DNA of 64,000 nt from Sunxiuqinia sp963677175. GTDB taxonomy: Bacteria > Bacteroidota > Bacteroidia > Bacteroidales > Prolixibacteraceae. The notes beneath the pieces are model-generated. The model was not told where the DNA came from. It worked only from the letters and a program-made list of their open reading frames with translations, and did not search any database. The DNA lies in NCBI GenBank assembly GCA_963677175.2, contig CAXXES010000007.1:248001-312000 (forward strand), written 5' to 3'. This document shows, piece by piece, positions 1 through 7,433 of this stretch. Within the stretch, counting starts at the first letter, position 1. The number at the start of each line of letters is the position of its first letter. Made by a program: the position numbers and the translations under genes.

Positions 1-829
1 TCCCTTCATCTGTATATTGAAAATGAGCTTCTTTTATTGCAAGAGAACTTGAGTCCAAAATAAAATGTCCTCGATATTTACTTTTACTTCGGTAAGCTGG
101 TGAAACTCCAACTTTCCAGAATATTTGAAATCCATCCTTTATTATGCTATCTATATGATATATATATAAATCGAAATTGTTTGGATTAAAAAATAGACTT
201 CGCTGTTTAATTATGTCATTTCTGATATGTAATGTCACACCCCCGTAAAAATATAATTGTGAAATGCTGTCTAATCCTTCTGATTTATTAATTCTGGATT
301 TAAGAATCCTAATTGTGCCATCCTCTTTAGTCTTATATGAAGGCTGAAAAAAATCAACCATTGCTTCCCCAAAGTACAGATACATAGCCTTATTTTGAAG
401 GTACTCCCTATAAAAGCCCACCTGTCGGCTATTTACACTAATATAGTTCTCGGGGATTCTCTGGATCGCCTCATTCAAGATGCGTGCAACTGAATCATCA
501 GGGCAAACGGATATTTCATTGATAGGATAATCTAGCATCTTTAAACATATACTGTAATAATCCTGATTTGAGGAGGTTCTTATAGTGTCAGTTCTATACC
601 CAATATGTCTTACTACCAAGCTTTTTTGTGAGGAATTGTGAGGAATCGTTAGGCTGAACCAGCCTTCTTTGTTTGTAATTGTTCCATAATCAGAATCTTC
701 AAGGTAAATATTCACATATTGAAGAGGGTGATTTTTTTCGTTGGTGACCAACCCTTTTATTTCTTCTTTTTGAGCAAATACGATATGCCATGAAAGAACT
801 AAAACACATAAATTAAATAGCTTGCCCAT
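1..829 (-). CDS. Carboxypeptidase-regulatory-like domain protein, 3' end outside window
   Basis: An open frame of 276 codons starts at the ATG at 829 and runs off the left edge without a stop. The first 20 residues are a signal peptide ending near FAQ. Residues about 22-105 look like the CarboxypepD_reg-like beta-sandwich found at the N-terminus of many Bacteroidota outer-membrane proteins (VTNEKNHPLQYVNIYLED, then a GYRT turn). The following part (VGFYREYLQ, FGEAMVDFF) resembles the conserved region of secreted proteins of this type with no known enzymatic role. It is the last visible gene after the precursor pair at 909-1163, separated from it by a terminator, so it may be the outer-membrane or surface partner of that cassette. 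The function is not known. Confidence 0.75.
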   Translation of the reverse strand, partial: MGKLFNLCVLVLSWHIVFAQKEEIKGLVTNEKNHPLQYVNIYLEDSDYGTITNKEGWFSLTIPHNSSQKSLVVRHIGYRTDTIRTSSNQDYYSICLKMLDYPINEISVCPDDSVARILNEAIQRIPENYISVNSRQVGFYREYLQNKAMYLYFGEAMVDFFQPSYKTKEDGTIRILKSRINKSEGLDSISQLYFYGGVTLHIRNDIIKQRSLFFNPNNFDLYIYHIDSIIKDGFQIFWKVGVSPAYRSKSKYRGHFILDSSSLAIKEAHFQYTDEG

Positions 830-844
830 GTTTTAAAATTTAGA

Positions 845-877
845 ATGGAGCTTCTTTCGTTGGGTAAGAAGCTCCAT
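845..877 (-). terminator. Intrinsic terminator after GG-leader peptide gene
   Basis: A perfect 12-bp stem (ATGGAGCTTCTT at 845-856 with its complement at 866-877) and a 9-nt loop are followed on the minus strand by a T-rich stretch. It lies between the precursor gene ending at 909 and the next gene starting at 829. Confidence 0.75.
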
Positions 878-908
878 TTATTTAAGACGCTAAAAACTCA
901 TAGTTTAT

Positions 909-1028
909 CTAATCGAGTATAGCCCAGATGAAACCGGCTAAAGCAATACCGGCATAAAAAAGAAATGGAAGTCCACCTTCGATCTCTTTTAATTCTTTTT
1001 GGCTCAATTCTTTGAAATCTTTTTTCAT
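909..1028 (-). CDS. GG-leader peptide precursor (39 aa)
   Basis: A 39-residue peptide found by translating the gap. The N-terminal half is a class-II-bacteriocin-like leader, ELSQKELKEIEGG, with the double glycine at residues 18-19, the signature cut by C39 peptidase domains of ABC exporters. The 20-residue remainder, from LPFLFYAG to the C-terminal D, is hydrophobic and could insert into membranes. It lies 12 bp downstream of a second precursor (1041-1163) and is followed by a strong terminator. The C39 exporter at 3488-5647 is the natural candidate for its processing. There is no Cys and little Ser/Thr in the core, so an unmodified secreted peptide is more likely than a modified one. Bacteriocin and signalling roles are both possible. 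Confidence 0.72.
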   Translation of the reverse strand: MKKDFKELSQKELKEIEGGLPFLFYAGIALAGFIWAILD

Positions 1029-1040
1029 AACTTTTGATTT

Positions 1041-1163
1041 TTACTGTTGCAACTCTTTTCCAGAAATTAAATCACCTAAGAAATAGCCTATTGAAAAGGC
1101 TAAAAGCATCAAAAAAAGTCCTCCCTCAACTTGTTGAAGCTCTTTTTTACTCATTTCTTTCAT
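1041..1163 (-). CDS. GG-leader peptide precursor (40 aa)
   Basis: A 40-residue peptide with leader MKEMSKKELQQVEGG (GG at residues 14-15) and a mostly hydrophobic 25-residue remainder starting LFLMLLAFSIGYF and ending in a charged tail (GKELQQ). The start is supported because the sequence around the ATG and the roughly 60 bp upstream are nearly identical to those of the precursor at 2888-3028, so the leader and its control region were duplicated while the cores diverged. It is probably co-transcribed with the peptide at 909-1028, and both are predicted substrates of the C39 ABC transporter upstream. Confidence 0.75.
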   Translation of the reverse strand: MKEMSKKELQQVEGGLFLMLLAFSIGYFLGDLISGKELQQ

Positions 1164-1248
1164 AATCTAAAAGTATTAGTTTTCTCCTACTCTGTTTCAG
1201 GCTTTTCGGCGCCGCCTAAGTTTTTGTGCACGAAACTCAAGGGCTAAA

Positions 1249-1454
1249 TTAAAATCGCCCACTCTCAAAAAAAAGTAGTGAAGTATTTTTTAATGAAAAA
1301 CCTCCAATTATTTTTTTGGCTGTTTGTTCCGAGATTAACTGAATGGAATAAGATACTTTCATTTCAAAATCATGCTCATAATAATAGGTTCCACGGCTAC
1401 GGCTGAAATTTACCGGTGCCCCCAGTTCCCTGATCTCATCAATACAATTCTGCT
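1249..1454 (-). pseudogene. Truncated HTH regulator gene (C-terminal remnant)
   Basis: The frame matches the C-terminal two-thirds of the HTH protein at 3114-3434 almost residue for residue (DEIRELGAPVNFSRSRG, then EQTAKKIIGGFSLKN) and ends in a TAA at 1249. The first 35 or so residues, with most of the helix-turn-helix, are missing; the sequence before 1454 is unrelated. It is part of a duplicated block of about 300 bp (1144-1454 against 3008-3313) that also includes the precursor control region and leader start. Confidence 0.75.
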
Positions 1455-1472
1455 CCCTTTTCGCCCCCTATA

Positions 1473-1577
1473 ATCCCCCAGACGGGGGATAGGGTCCCTG
1501 CAAGTTGAATGGCAGCAGTGAATGGATCAAACGTTTTAGACTGCACCGGACCAGCTCCTCTTCCCGTCTGGGAAGAG
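1473..1577. repeat. Paired short hairpins, non-coding interspersed element
   Basis: Two short perfect hairpins, ATCCCCC-AGAC-GGGGGAT (1473-1490) and CTCTTCCC-GTCT-GGGAAGAG (1558-1577), have loops that are reverse complements of each other, as if the two ends were inverted copies of one element. An open frame across the region has low-complexity, Pro/Arg-rich translation and no recognisable domain, so it is treated as non-coding. Confidence 0.4.
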
Positions 1578-1707
1578 GGTGGGAGAAGGGCTTTTTTGCG
1601 GCAAAGTGATTAAACCTCTGGTCGAGCAGAGCGGATGAACTAACACCAGCCCCATTCGCTTTCAACAGGTGCGCAAGCGCAGATGAAAATCAATTTGTCC
1701 ACTTAAA

Positions 1708-2166
1708 TTAAACACCTAACTCTGCCAGCAAATTATTTATAGCATGAATAACAGATACCAGCAGAAGTGCATTTTGTCTACGAAGCTTTGCAACATAGAA
1801 TAAAAAGGCCAATACGGCTCCTATTATAAATGTCAAAATGATATAGTAGTCTCCAAAAGGATGATTTAAGGAAAATAGAAATGCAGACAAAAGAATATAA
1901 CTCCAAAACCGAAAATGGCCCTTTAGGATAAATCGTAAGAGAAGGAAAGGAGCGAGCTGAAAAATTATTGTTTCCACGAAAGGAGCGATGAATACAAAAT
2001 ACAAGTACCGTACAAATACAATATCAATTGTATTCTTGTCCGATATGGGGTTAAAGTCAGATCCATCAGGAGCGATTGCAAACAATAGGATACTAACCAC
2101 AAAAGTAAAGGCGTATCCTAATAGAATGTAAAGTGACCAATGAATACGTTTAAAAAACCGAATCAC
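1708..2166 (-). CDS. CPBP (CAAX-like) family intramembrane protein
   Basis: A 152-residue membrane protein with about four hydrophobic segments. It has the layout of the CPBP/Abi intramembrane protease family: an APFVETIIFQ segment at residues 61-70, SLNH at 99-102 and HAINN at 141-145, corresponding to the family's three conserved motifs. The first motif is degenerate: the usual EExxxR reads E65-T66 with Gln at position 70, so protease activity is uncertain. Members next to bacteriocin genes act in self-immunity or peptide maturation, and its position between two precursor pairs fits such a role. It is shorter than typical members. The membrane protein at 2215-2565 lies just upstream in the same direction. 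Confidence 0.65.
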   Translation of the reverse strand: MIRFFKRIHWSLYILLGYAFTFVVSILLFAIAPDGSDFNPISDKNTIDIVFVRYLYFVFIAPFVETIIFQLAPFLLLRFILKGHFRFWSYILLSAFLFSLNHPFGDYYIILTFIIGAVLAFLFYVAKLRRQNALLLVSVIHAINNLLAELGV

Positions 2167-2214
2167 TGTTTTATCAATTTAATGTACATATACTACAGAG
2201 CAAGCCCAATATGC

Positions 2215-2565
2215 TCACTTTTCCATACTCCTGCCTGAATATATATTGTAGTTTCCAAAGTACGATAGAATAAAAAGAGCCAGGATAATCGCAATTATAT
2301 CTTTAATATCAACTCGGATATCTTCAAAATAAAAACGTTGCAACTCGTGTATTGTATTAATAATAAAAGCAGCAATTAATGCTTTTTTGTGATTACTCTT
2401 AATTAAAAGAAACAAAAAATATGCGCCTATGGTCGCGAGAAAACTAGGTAAACTTTGTATGATTCCATTGTTATAAGAGCCTCGTATGTGATGCTGAATA
2501 TATAAAATTAAAAAGAAACAACACAGAACCGCAGCGACATTGAATATTATATTTTTATATTTCAT
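2215..2565 (-). CDS. Small membrane protein, unknown function
   Basis: A 116-residue protein with three or four predicted transmembrane segments (about 7-24, 37-54, 62-73 and 87-104). The stretch VDIKDIIAIILALFILSYF resembles the last helix of small VanZ-like membrane proteins in Bacteroidota, but this is weak. It lies 49 bp upstream of the CPBP gene and downstream of the terminator that closes the precursor pair at 2720-3028. Its size, hydrophobicity and position would suit an immunity protein; that is inference from context only. Confidence 0.5.
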   Translation of the reverse strand: MKYKNIIFNVAAVLCCFFLILYIQHHIRGSYNNGIIQSLPSFLATIGAYFLFLLIKSNHKKALIAAFIINTIHELQRFYFEDIRVDIKDIIAIILALFILSYFGNYNIYSGRSMEK

Positions 2566-2674
2566 TCTTTTATATTACTTGTTTATAGGGCCAAAGATGA
2601 AATAAAGTGGATTGGTCGGTTTTAATATACATATTTATACATATTTTGGAAATAGGTTTTTTATCTGCAAAATA

Positions 2675-2702
2675 GAGAAGTTGCTTTTACGAGCAACTTC
2701 TC
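2675..2702 (-). terminator. Intrinsic terminator after GG-leader peptide gene
   Basis: A perfect 11-bp stem (GAGAAGTTGCT at 2675-2685, complement at 2692-2702) with a 6-nt loop, 17 bp after the stop of the precursor at 2720. On the minus strand it is followed by a T-containing tail. It separates the precursor pair from the membrane-protein genes downstream. Confidence 0.75.
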
Positions 2703-2719
2703 AAAGCTACAAATAGTGA

Positions 2720-2854
2720 TTATCTGGAAGCATCTTTTAACCCATCCATAAAATCATTGGGGTTATCAACGCATGCCCAGAAGATCACACTTGCAATGGT
2801 CCATAAAATCCCGCCTTCAACTTTTGATAGTTCAGACTTTGTGAGTTCTTTCAT
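2720..2854 (-). CDS. GG-leader peptide precursor (44 aa)
   Basis: A 44-residue peptide with leader MKELTKSELSKVEGG (GG at 14-15) and a 29-residue core, hydrophobic at first (ILWTIASVIFWAC) and then polar (DNPNDFMDGLKDASR). It has one Cys. An in-frame ATG at 2875 would add seven residues; the shorter start is preferred because the neighbouring leaders begin in the same way. It is the second gene of a precursor pair, directly downstream of 2888-3028, and a terminator follows. Predicted substrate of the adjacent C39 ABC exporter. Confidence 0.7.
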   Translation of the reverse strand: MKELTKSELSKVEGGILWTIASVIFWACVDNPNDFMDGLKDASR

Positions 2855-2887
2855 TTGAAATTTAGTAGTATCCATAAGAAGTGTCTT

Positions 2888-3028
2888 TTAAATTGGACAT
2901 TGTCTGGGACCTGGATTAGCTTCTCCATACGCCCCAAATAGTTCACCTAAGATTCGGCCTGTCCAATAAGCAATATTACTTCTGCCGCCTTGAACATTAA
3001 CTAATTCCATTTTACTCATTTCTTTCAT
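2888..3028 (-). CDS. GG-leader peptide precursor (46 aa)
   Basis: A 46-residue peptide with leader MKEMSKMELVNVQGG (GG at 14-15) and a Gly-, Arg- and Pro-containing core (RSNIAYWTGRILGE, ending PRQCPI). The leader start and upstream sequence are shared with the precursor at 1041-1163, which supports the ATG at 3028. It lies 85 bp downstream of the HTH regulator gene at 3114-3434. It is the first precursor after the C39-HTH gene pair and is probably controlled by that HTH protein. Confidence 0.72.
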   Translation of the reverse strand: MKEMSKMELVNVQGGRSNIAYWTGRILGELFGAYGEANPGPRQCPI

Positions 3029-3113
3029 AACCTAAAAGTATTAATTTATGCCTACTCTGTTTCAGGCTTTTCGGCGCCGCCTAAGTTTTTGTGCACGAAA
3101 CTCAGTTACGAAG

Positions 3114-3434
3114 TTAGGTTCGCCCACTCTCAAAAAAAAGTAGTGAAGTATTTTTTAATGAAAAACCTCCAATTATTTTTTTGGCTGTTTGTTCCGAGAT
3201 TAACTGAATGGAATAGGATATTTTCATTTCAAAATCATGCTCATAATAATAGGTTCCACGGCTACGGCTGAAATTTACCGGAGCTCCCAGTTCCCTGATC
3301 TCTTCAATACAACGATAAAGGTGACTTGGGCTAACCCCAAGTTTCGCTGCAAACTCATCCGGTGTTCCGGTTTTTTCCTCCCGAATTAACCAGTTCATTC
3401 GTTTAAGTCGTTCTAATTGATCAAATGCTTTCAT
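3114..3434 (-). CDS. Small helix-turn-helix regulator
   Basis: A 106-residue protein. Residues about 15-50 form a winged-HTH-like unit (WLIREEKTGTPDEFAAKLGV, then SPSHLYRCIEEIRELG), similar to the HTH_11/DeoR-type N-terminal domain. The rest (RGTYYYEHDFEMKISY) looks like a short beta-rich wing or effector segment. It lies 53 bp downstream of the C39 ABC gene and 85 bp upstream of a precursor, so a role in controlling peptide production is likely. A truncated duplicate is at 1249-1454 and a distant relative at 20776-21069, each also close to precursor or C39 sequences. Confidence 0.65.
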   Translation of the reverse strand: MKAFDQLERLKRMNWLIREEKTGTPDEFAAKLGVSPSHLYRCIEEIRELGAPVNFSRSRGTYYYEHDFEMKISYSIQLISEQTAKKIIGGFSLKNTSLLFFESGRT

Positions 3435-3487
3435 AGTTCTTTAGTATTTGGGTTTTATAAAATTGATTTACCAACGCAACAGACCTG

Positions 3488-5647
3488 TCAGGTCTTAACA
3501 ACCGGCATTTGCCGTTTCCACATGCGGTAATAGTAACCTTTTTTTGCGAAGAGGACGCTGTGGGCGCCTTGTTCAAGGATTTTCCCCTCTTTTAATACAA
3601 TAATTTCGTCAGCATTCACGACAGTGCTTAACCGATGGGCAATCAGGATGACGGTCTTTCCCTGGTCTATGAGCTGATGAATGGTCTGTTGGACAACCTG
3701 TTCTGATTCGGAATCCAGGTTTGACGTTGCTTCATCCATAATCAAAATCTCCGGTTGCCGGTAAAGGGCCCGGGCAATGGCCAACCGTTGTTTTTGTCCT
3801 CCGGACAGGGTTGCGCCATTTTCGCCAATGTATGTTTGAAAGCCATTGGGCAGTCTTTCTATAAATTCTATCATGCCCAATTGTTTGCATACCGAAAAAA
3901 GCAACTCCATATCGGGTGCAAAATCACCAATGGCAATGTTCTCAACTACACTCCCGGCAAACAGTTCCAGGTTTTGAGGTACAATGCCGACCAGCCGACG
4001 GAGACTTTCGGTGCTGGCATAACGAATATTAACATCGCCAATAAAAATCTGTCCTTCATTTAATGGATATAGGCCTTGCAAAAGGGCAGCAATGGTGCTT
4101 TTTCCCGAACCACTTTCGCCGATAATGGCGGTCAGTTGTCCTTGTTTGAGTTCCAGGTTAAAGTCTTCAAATACATCCACCCGGGTTCCGTAGCTGAATG
4201 ATACATTTTTGAAAACAATTGGCCCAAGCATCTTCTCAGAGAGTTCAACGGTATGCTCCACGTCATCATCCCGCTCCAAATCCATAATCTCAAACAAACG
4301 GTCGGCGGCAATATGGGCATTTTGAATGGTTTTGTTCATTCCGATCAGGGAGCTTACCGGGCCGGTAAAATAGCCGATGATGGCATAAAAAGACATCAGT
4401 TCGCCCGGAGTAATTGTTTGCTCAATGACCAGCAAACTACCGGCCCACAGCAACACAATGGTAAAGGCCCGGGTAAGAAACTGCGAAGCATTTCCGGAGA
4501 AAATGCTGTTCAAGCCGGACTTATAGGTACTGTCAAGTAAGCGCACAAAACGGGTTTCGGTTTTCAGGTTATTGAATTCTTCGATATTGAGTTGTTTGAT
4601 TGTTTTTACAGCGCCGAGAGACTCCACCAACTGCGTTTCCAGATCAGCAGCATTTTCCATGATTTTTCGTTCCCTTTTCTTGTTTAGCAGGTTCGTTATC
4701 CAGTAAACAAGCGAATAGAGTGGGATAACAATGGCCATAATCAAAGCCAGCCTGAGGCTGTAAATAAACATCAGTGTAAACGAGAACACAATAATAAACA
4801 GGTTGACGAGCATGGTGATCATGCTGTCGTTAATAAAGTCCCTTATTTTCACCGCGTCATTAATACGCGAAATAATTTCGCCGGTACGCATGGTGTCGAA
4901 AAAGCGTTGCGGCAATTTTAGCAGGTGCTTGTAATATCCCAGAATCAGGCGGGCATCGATTAATTGCCCTGTTTTCAGTATAAAAACGGATTGCAATGAA
5001 CCAATCATTAGTTGAAACAATAGGATGACGACCATTCCTACGCTCAGCAGGTTAAGGAGATTCCGGTTCCCGTTCGGCAATACGAAATCCGTAATTTTTT
5101 GAATGTAAATGGAGGTTGACAAGCCGAGTATCGTATAAACGATGGCCCCAAGCAATGCCTGAACGAGTATTTTACGATGAGGATGAAGCAGAAAACGGAA
5201 ACGCGTGAAAACAGGTACTTTTTCATTACGGGCTTGAAATTGCTGGTTGGGCGACAGCAGGATCAAAACACCGGTCCACTCCTGTCGAAACTCCTCATGC
5301 GTTTTCCTGTGCATTTGTCCATCGCCGGGATCCATAAATTCCACATAGTCTTTCGTTAACTTATAGACAACAACATAGTGTTGCAAAACTTTCTTGACAA
5401 CCACGTGGGCAATGGCCGGCAGCGGCACTTCGCTCATGGCTTCTATTTCGCCTTTCACCCCTTTGGCCGAAAAACCTAACTTTTCCGCGGCTTTTATCAA
5501 TCCCCAGGCGTTGGTGCCTTTTTTATCCGTTCCTGCCCATTGCCTGATCCGGGCAATCGGGATCTTCAGTTTGTAATGTGCTGAAACGGAAGCCAGGCAA
5601 GCCGCTCCACAATCAGTAATATCGTGTTGTTTGACTTTGATACTCAT
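3488..5647 (-). CDS. C39 peptidase-containing ABC transporter (peptide exporter)
   Basis: A 719-residue bifunctional exporter: N-terminal cysteine peptidase C39 domain (residues 1-130), six-helix ABC membrane domain (about 160-440) and ATPase domain (about 480-715). Catalytic residues are visible: oxyanion Gln7, Cys13 in DCGAAC, His90 in LQHYVVV and Asp106 in MDPGDG. The ATPase has Walker A GESGSGKST, signature LSGGQKQR, Walker B ILIMDEATSNLD and an H-loop IAHRLST. The family cleaves leaders after GG and exports the core across the inner membrane. It is 3 bp downstream of an HlyD-type adaptor gene and upstream of the HTH gene and four GG-leader precursors, which are its likely substrates. Confidence 0.93.
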   Translation of the reverse strand: MSIKVKQHDITDCGAACLASVSAHYKLKIPIARIRQWAGTDKKGTNAWGLIKAAEKLGFSAKGVKGEIEAMSEVPLPAIAHVVVKKVLQHYVVVYKLTKDYVEFMDPGDGQMHRKTHEEFRQEWTGVLILLSPNQQFQARNEKVPVFTRFRFLLHPHRKILVQALLGAIVYTILGLSTSIYIQKITDFVLPNGNRNLLNLLSVGMVVILLFQLMIGSLQSVFILKTGQLIDARLILGYYKHLLKLPQRFFDTMRTGEIISRINDAVKIRDFINDSMITMLVNLFIIVFSFTLMFIYSLRLALIMAIVIPLYSLVYWITNLLNKKRERKIMENAADLETQLVESLGAVKTIKQLNIEEFNNLKTETRFVRLLDSTYKSGLNSIFSGNASQFLTRAFTIVLLWAGSLLVIEQTITPGELMSFYAIIGYFTGPVSSLIGMNKTIQNAHIAADRLFEIMDLERDDDVEHTVELSEKMLGPIVFKNVSFSYGTRVDVFEDFNLELKQGQLTAIIGESGSGKSTIAALLQGLYPLNEGQIFIGDVNIRYASTESLRRLVGIVPQNLELFAGSVVENIAIGDFAPDMELLFSVCKQLGMIEFIERLPNGFQTYIGENGATLSGGQKQRLAIARALYRQPEILIMDEATSNLDSESEQVVQQTIHQLIDQGKTVILIAHRLSTVVNADEIIVLKEGKILEQGAHSVLFAKKGYYYRMWKRQMPVVKT

Positions 5648-5650
5648 CGA

Positions 5651-6805
5651 TTAATGATTAGCTGTTAGAATTCGGGGATTTAGCCAGTTGTCGGCTTTGT
5701 CGAATAACAAATCGTACAGACTGCGGCGGGCAACCTGAAAACGGGACGTTAAGGTTAACCCATTTTTTAATTTTCCTTCATAGCCTGATTTCAGTGTGAG
5801 ATGATCCTGAAACAGTTCACACTTCACTTTAAAAAACACTGATCCGTCATCTTGATAAGGTTGGTTGGAAATATCAATGATTTTACCGTATGCCAATCCC
5901 CATTGATTGTAGTCGTAGGCATCTACTTGAAAAGTTGCGCGGATATCGTTTCGCAAGTAACCGATATCGTTGGGACTGACATAACATTCAACAATCAGAT
6001 TATCAGAAGGTGATATGGTCGCAATGGTTTGATTGGGGAAGATAAAGCTTCCGACTTGAATGCCGGTGAAATTTGAGATGTGGCCACTGACAGGGGCAAT
6101 CACCACATAAAACCGTTGTTCAAATTTTAGTTGGTCACGGTCGTCGGTTAGCGTTTGAAGCTCTGACCGATATTGAAAGAGTTGCTGGTGCCATTCTGTT
6201 TTCTTCTGACTGATATAGAAATCCCGCTCTTTTAAAAGCTGGTTGAGTTCAAATTCTTTTTTCTCAAAGTCAGCGGTTGCAATTACTTCTTTTTCATACA
6301 GTAGTTGTGTTCTCTGAAAATCTTTCTTCGTGGATTCGATTCGTAGGCCATACTCATTTAACTTTTGTTTGTGTTGAAAGAAATTACTTTTGAACAAGTC
6401 ACTTTTCAGCCTCCCGCCCTTTTCGTCGACGATGTTTTTTAAATCATCAACATAGGAAGCATGTAAGGAAATCTTTTCATCCAGAACCCGAAGCTGGTCG
6501 GAAATCTTTTTTGGTACAAGATGGAGCAAGGTATCCCCTTTGCTAACACTCTTGTTTTCATAAATATGAATAGATTCGACCAAGCCGGTGACCGGCGTTT
6601 GAATACTGACCGGGTCAGTTCCTGAACGAATAACTCCTCGGGATTGCACGGAGATGTCGACCATGATCAACGGCAGGCAGAGCAATGAGGTGATGACCAT
6701 CATGACCACCAGAATATAAACTGCTTTGGAATAGCGGGAGAACCGGAAATAGTGATATTCTTGCGAAAACCGGATAATTTCTTTTGGAAAAATTGAGTTT
6801 TGCAT
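5651..6805 (-). CDS. HlyD-family membrane fusion (adaptor) protein
   Basis: A 384-residue periplasmic adaptor: one N-terminal transmembrane helix (about 28-50), a biotinyl-lipoyl half (PVTGLVESIHIYENKSVSKG), a long coiled-coil hairpin (about 105-225, rich in Lys and Glu), the second lipoyl half (APVSGHISNFTGIQVGSF) and a beta-barrel domain. It pairs with the C39 ABC protein encoded 3 bp downstream. The full-length hairpin contrasts with the short adaptor at 9855-10319 and would allow docking to a TolC-type channel, but none is encoded in the window. Confidence 0.9.
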   Translation of the reverse strand: MQNSIFPKEIIRFSQEYHYFRFSRYSKAVYILVVMMVITSLLCLPLIMVDISVQSRGVIRSGTDPVSIQTPVTGLVESIHIYENKSVSKGDTLLHLVPKKISDQLRVLDEKISLHASYVDDLKNIVDEKGGRLKSDLFKSNFFQHKQKLNEYGLRIESTKKDFQRTQLLYEKEVIATADFEKKEFELNQLLKERDFYISQKKTEWHQQLFQYRSELQTLTDDRDQLKFEQRFYVVIAPVSGHISNFTGIQVGSFIFPNQTIATISPSDNLIVECYVSPNDIGYLRNDIRATFQVDAYDYNQWGLAYGKIIDISNQPYQDDGSVFFKVKCELFQDHLTLKSGYEGKLKNGLTLTSRFQVARRSLYDLLFDKADNWLNPRILTANH

Positions 6806-6848
6806 CGCTTGCTTACTTTTGTTTTTTTTTTAGTACTTCCTGTTTTTT

Positions 6849-6995
6849 TCAAGCAGCTTTCACCTCTTCGCTGGTCAGGTTTGCAATTCGGACCTTGTTA
6901 AGCCCGAATTTGTATCCACATGTTCCGTAAGTCACATATAACCGTATGGCAACTGTCCATTGGAGGACAGTTCTTTTTTTCTTTAGGCTTGCCAT
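6849..6995 (-). CDS. Possible remnant or precursor with lanthipeptide-type leader motif
   Basis: A 48-codon frame ends in GLNKVRIANLTSEEVKAA. The LNKxxIANL block followed by an acidic segment is like the leader of class I lanthipeptide precursors of Bacteroidota, but here it is at the C-terminus with no GG and no core. The N-terminal half is basic and unremarkable. It ends 43 bp before the HlyD gene. It may be a truncated precursor or a chance frame; the sequence alone does not decide. Confidence 0.25.
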   Translation of the reverse strand: MASLKKKRTVLQWTVAIRLYVTYGTCGYKFGLNKVRIANLTSEEVKAA

Positions 6996-7130
6996 GAGCT
7001 CTTTGTATAAGCGCCAGCACGTGTAAGTTATTTAGCAAATGTAGATTACATATCTACTGTTGGCGAGACTCGGTGACATATCCGCTCTAGCCTTCACCAG
7101 TTTCTGCATCCGAAGAGCGTTTTTTTTAAA

Positions 7131-7285
7131 CACGATAAATATAGGGCAATAGCCGCTATTCATCCTAAAATTGAACTGGACAAATTATTTTCACAAAATG
7201 CTCATTATTAATCAGTTCTTTGTTTTGTCAATAGCCTGAACTGGACAATTGCTTGTCAGAACTTCCAAATAAGGTCATCCGGTAG
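7131..7285 (-). repeat. Duplicated block: regulator 3'-end scar plus intergenic region (copy 1)
   Basis: Nearly identical to 21483-21640 and 29580-29730. At 29707 this sequence is the 3' end of the TPR/HTH regulator gene plus the gap before DUF3244. Here only the last codons remain (reading DDLIWKF then stop, against DDFILKF in the intact gene) and no DUF3244 gene follows. Two copies of TTGTCCAGTTC or a one-base variant are retained. Confidence 0.7.
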
Positions 7286-7338
7286 GCTCGTCGAATAGGG
7301 GATTGTTTCTTCGGCAGCCACGGGGTGCAATATGGTGA

Positions 7339-7431
7339 TTAAGTGCGTTTGTGATATAAGGCAACCATCCTCAGGTATGCCGGTCCACAGTCCATTGCGT
7401 CATATTGCTGATCAAAGTGTACTTCCGGCAT
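7339..7431 (-). pseudogene. N-terminal fragment of a C39 ABC exporter gene
   Basis: A 30-codon frame begins with the C39 peptidase signature, YDAMDCGPAYLRMVALYH, with the active-site Cys in DCGPA, and stops after KRT. It starts 3 bp after the end of the outer-membrane protein gene at 7434, the same order as the intact pair OMP(12547)-C39(10322). The rest of the exporter is absent; the sequence passes directly into the regulator 3' scar at 7131-7285. Confidence 0.65.
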
Positions 7432-7433
7432 TG

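Noticed and set aside
1468..1665. 65-codon frame on the minus strand
   Set aside because: Translation is low-complexity and passes through two hairpins of a non-coding repeat; no leader or domain.
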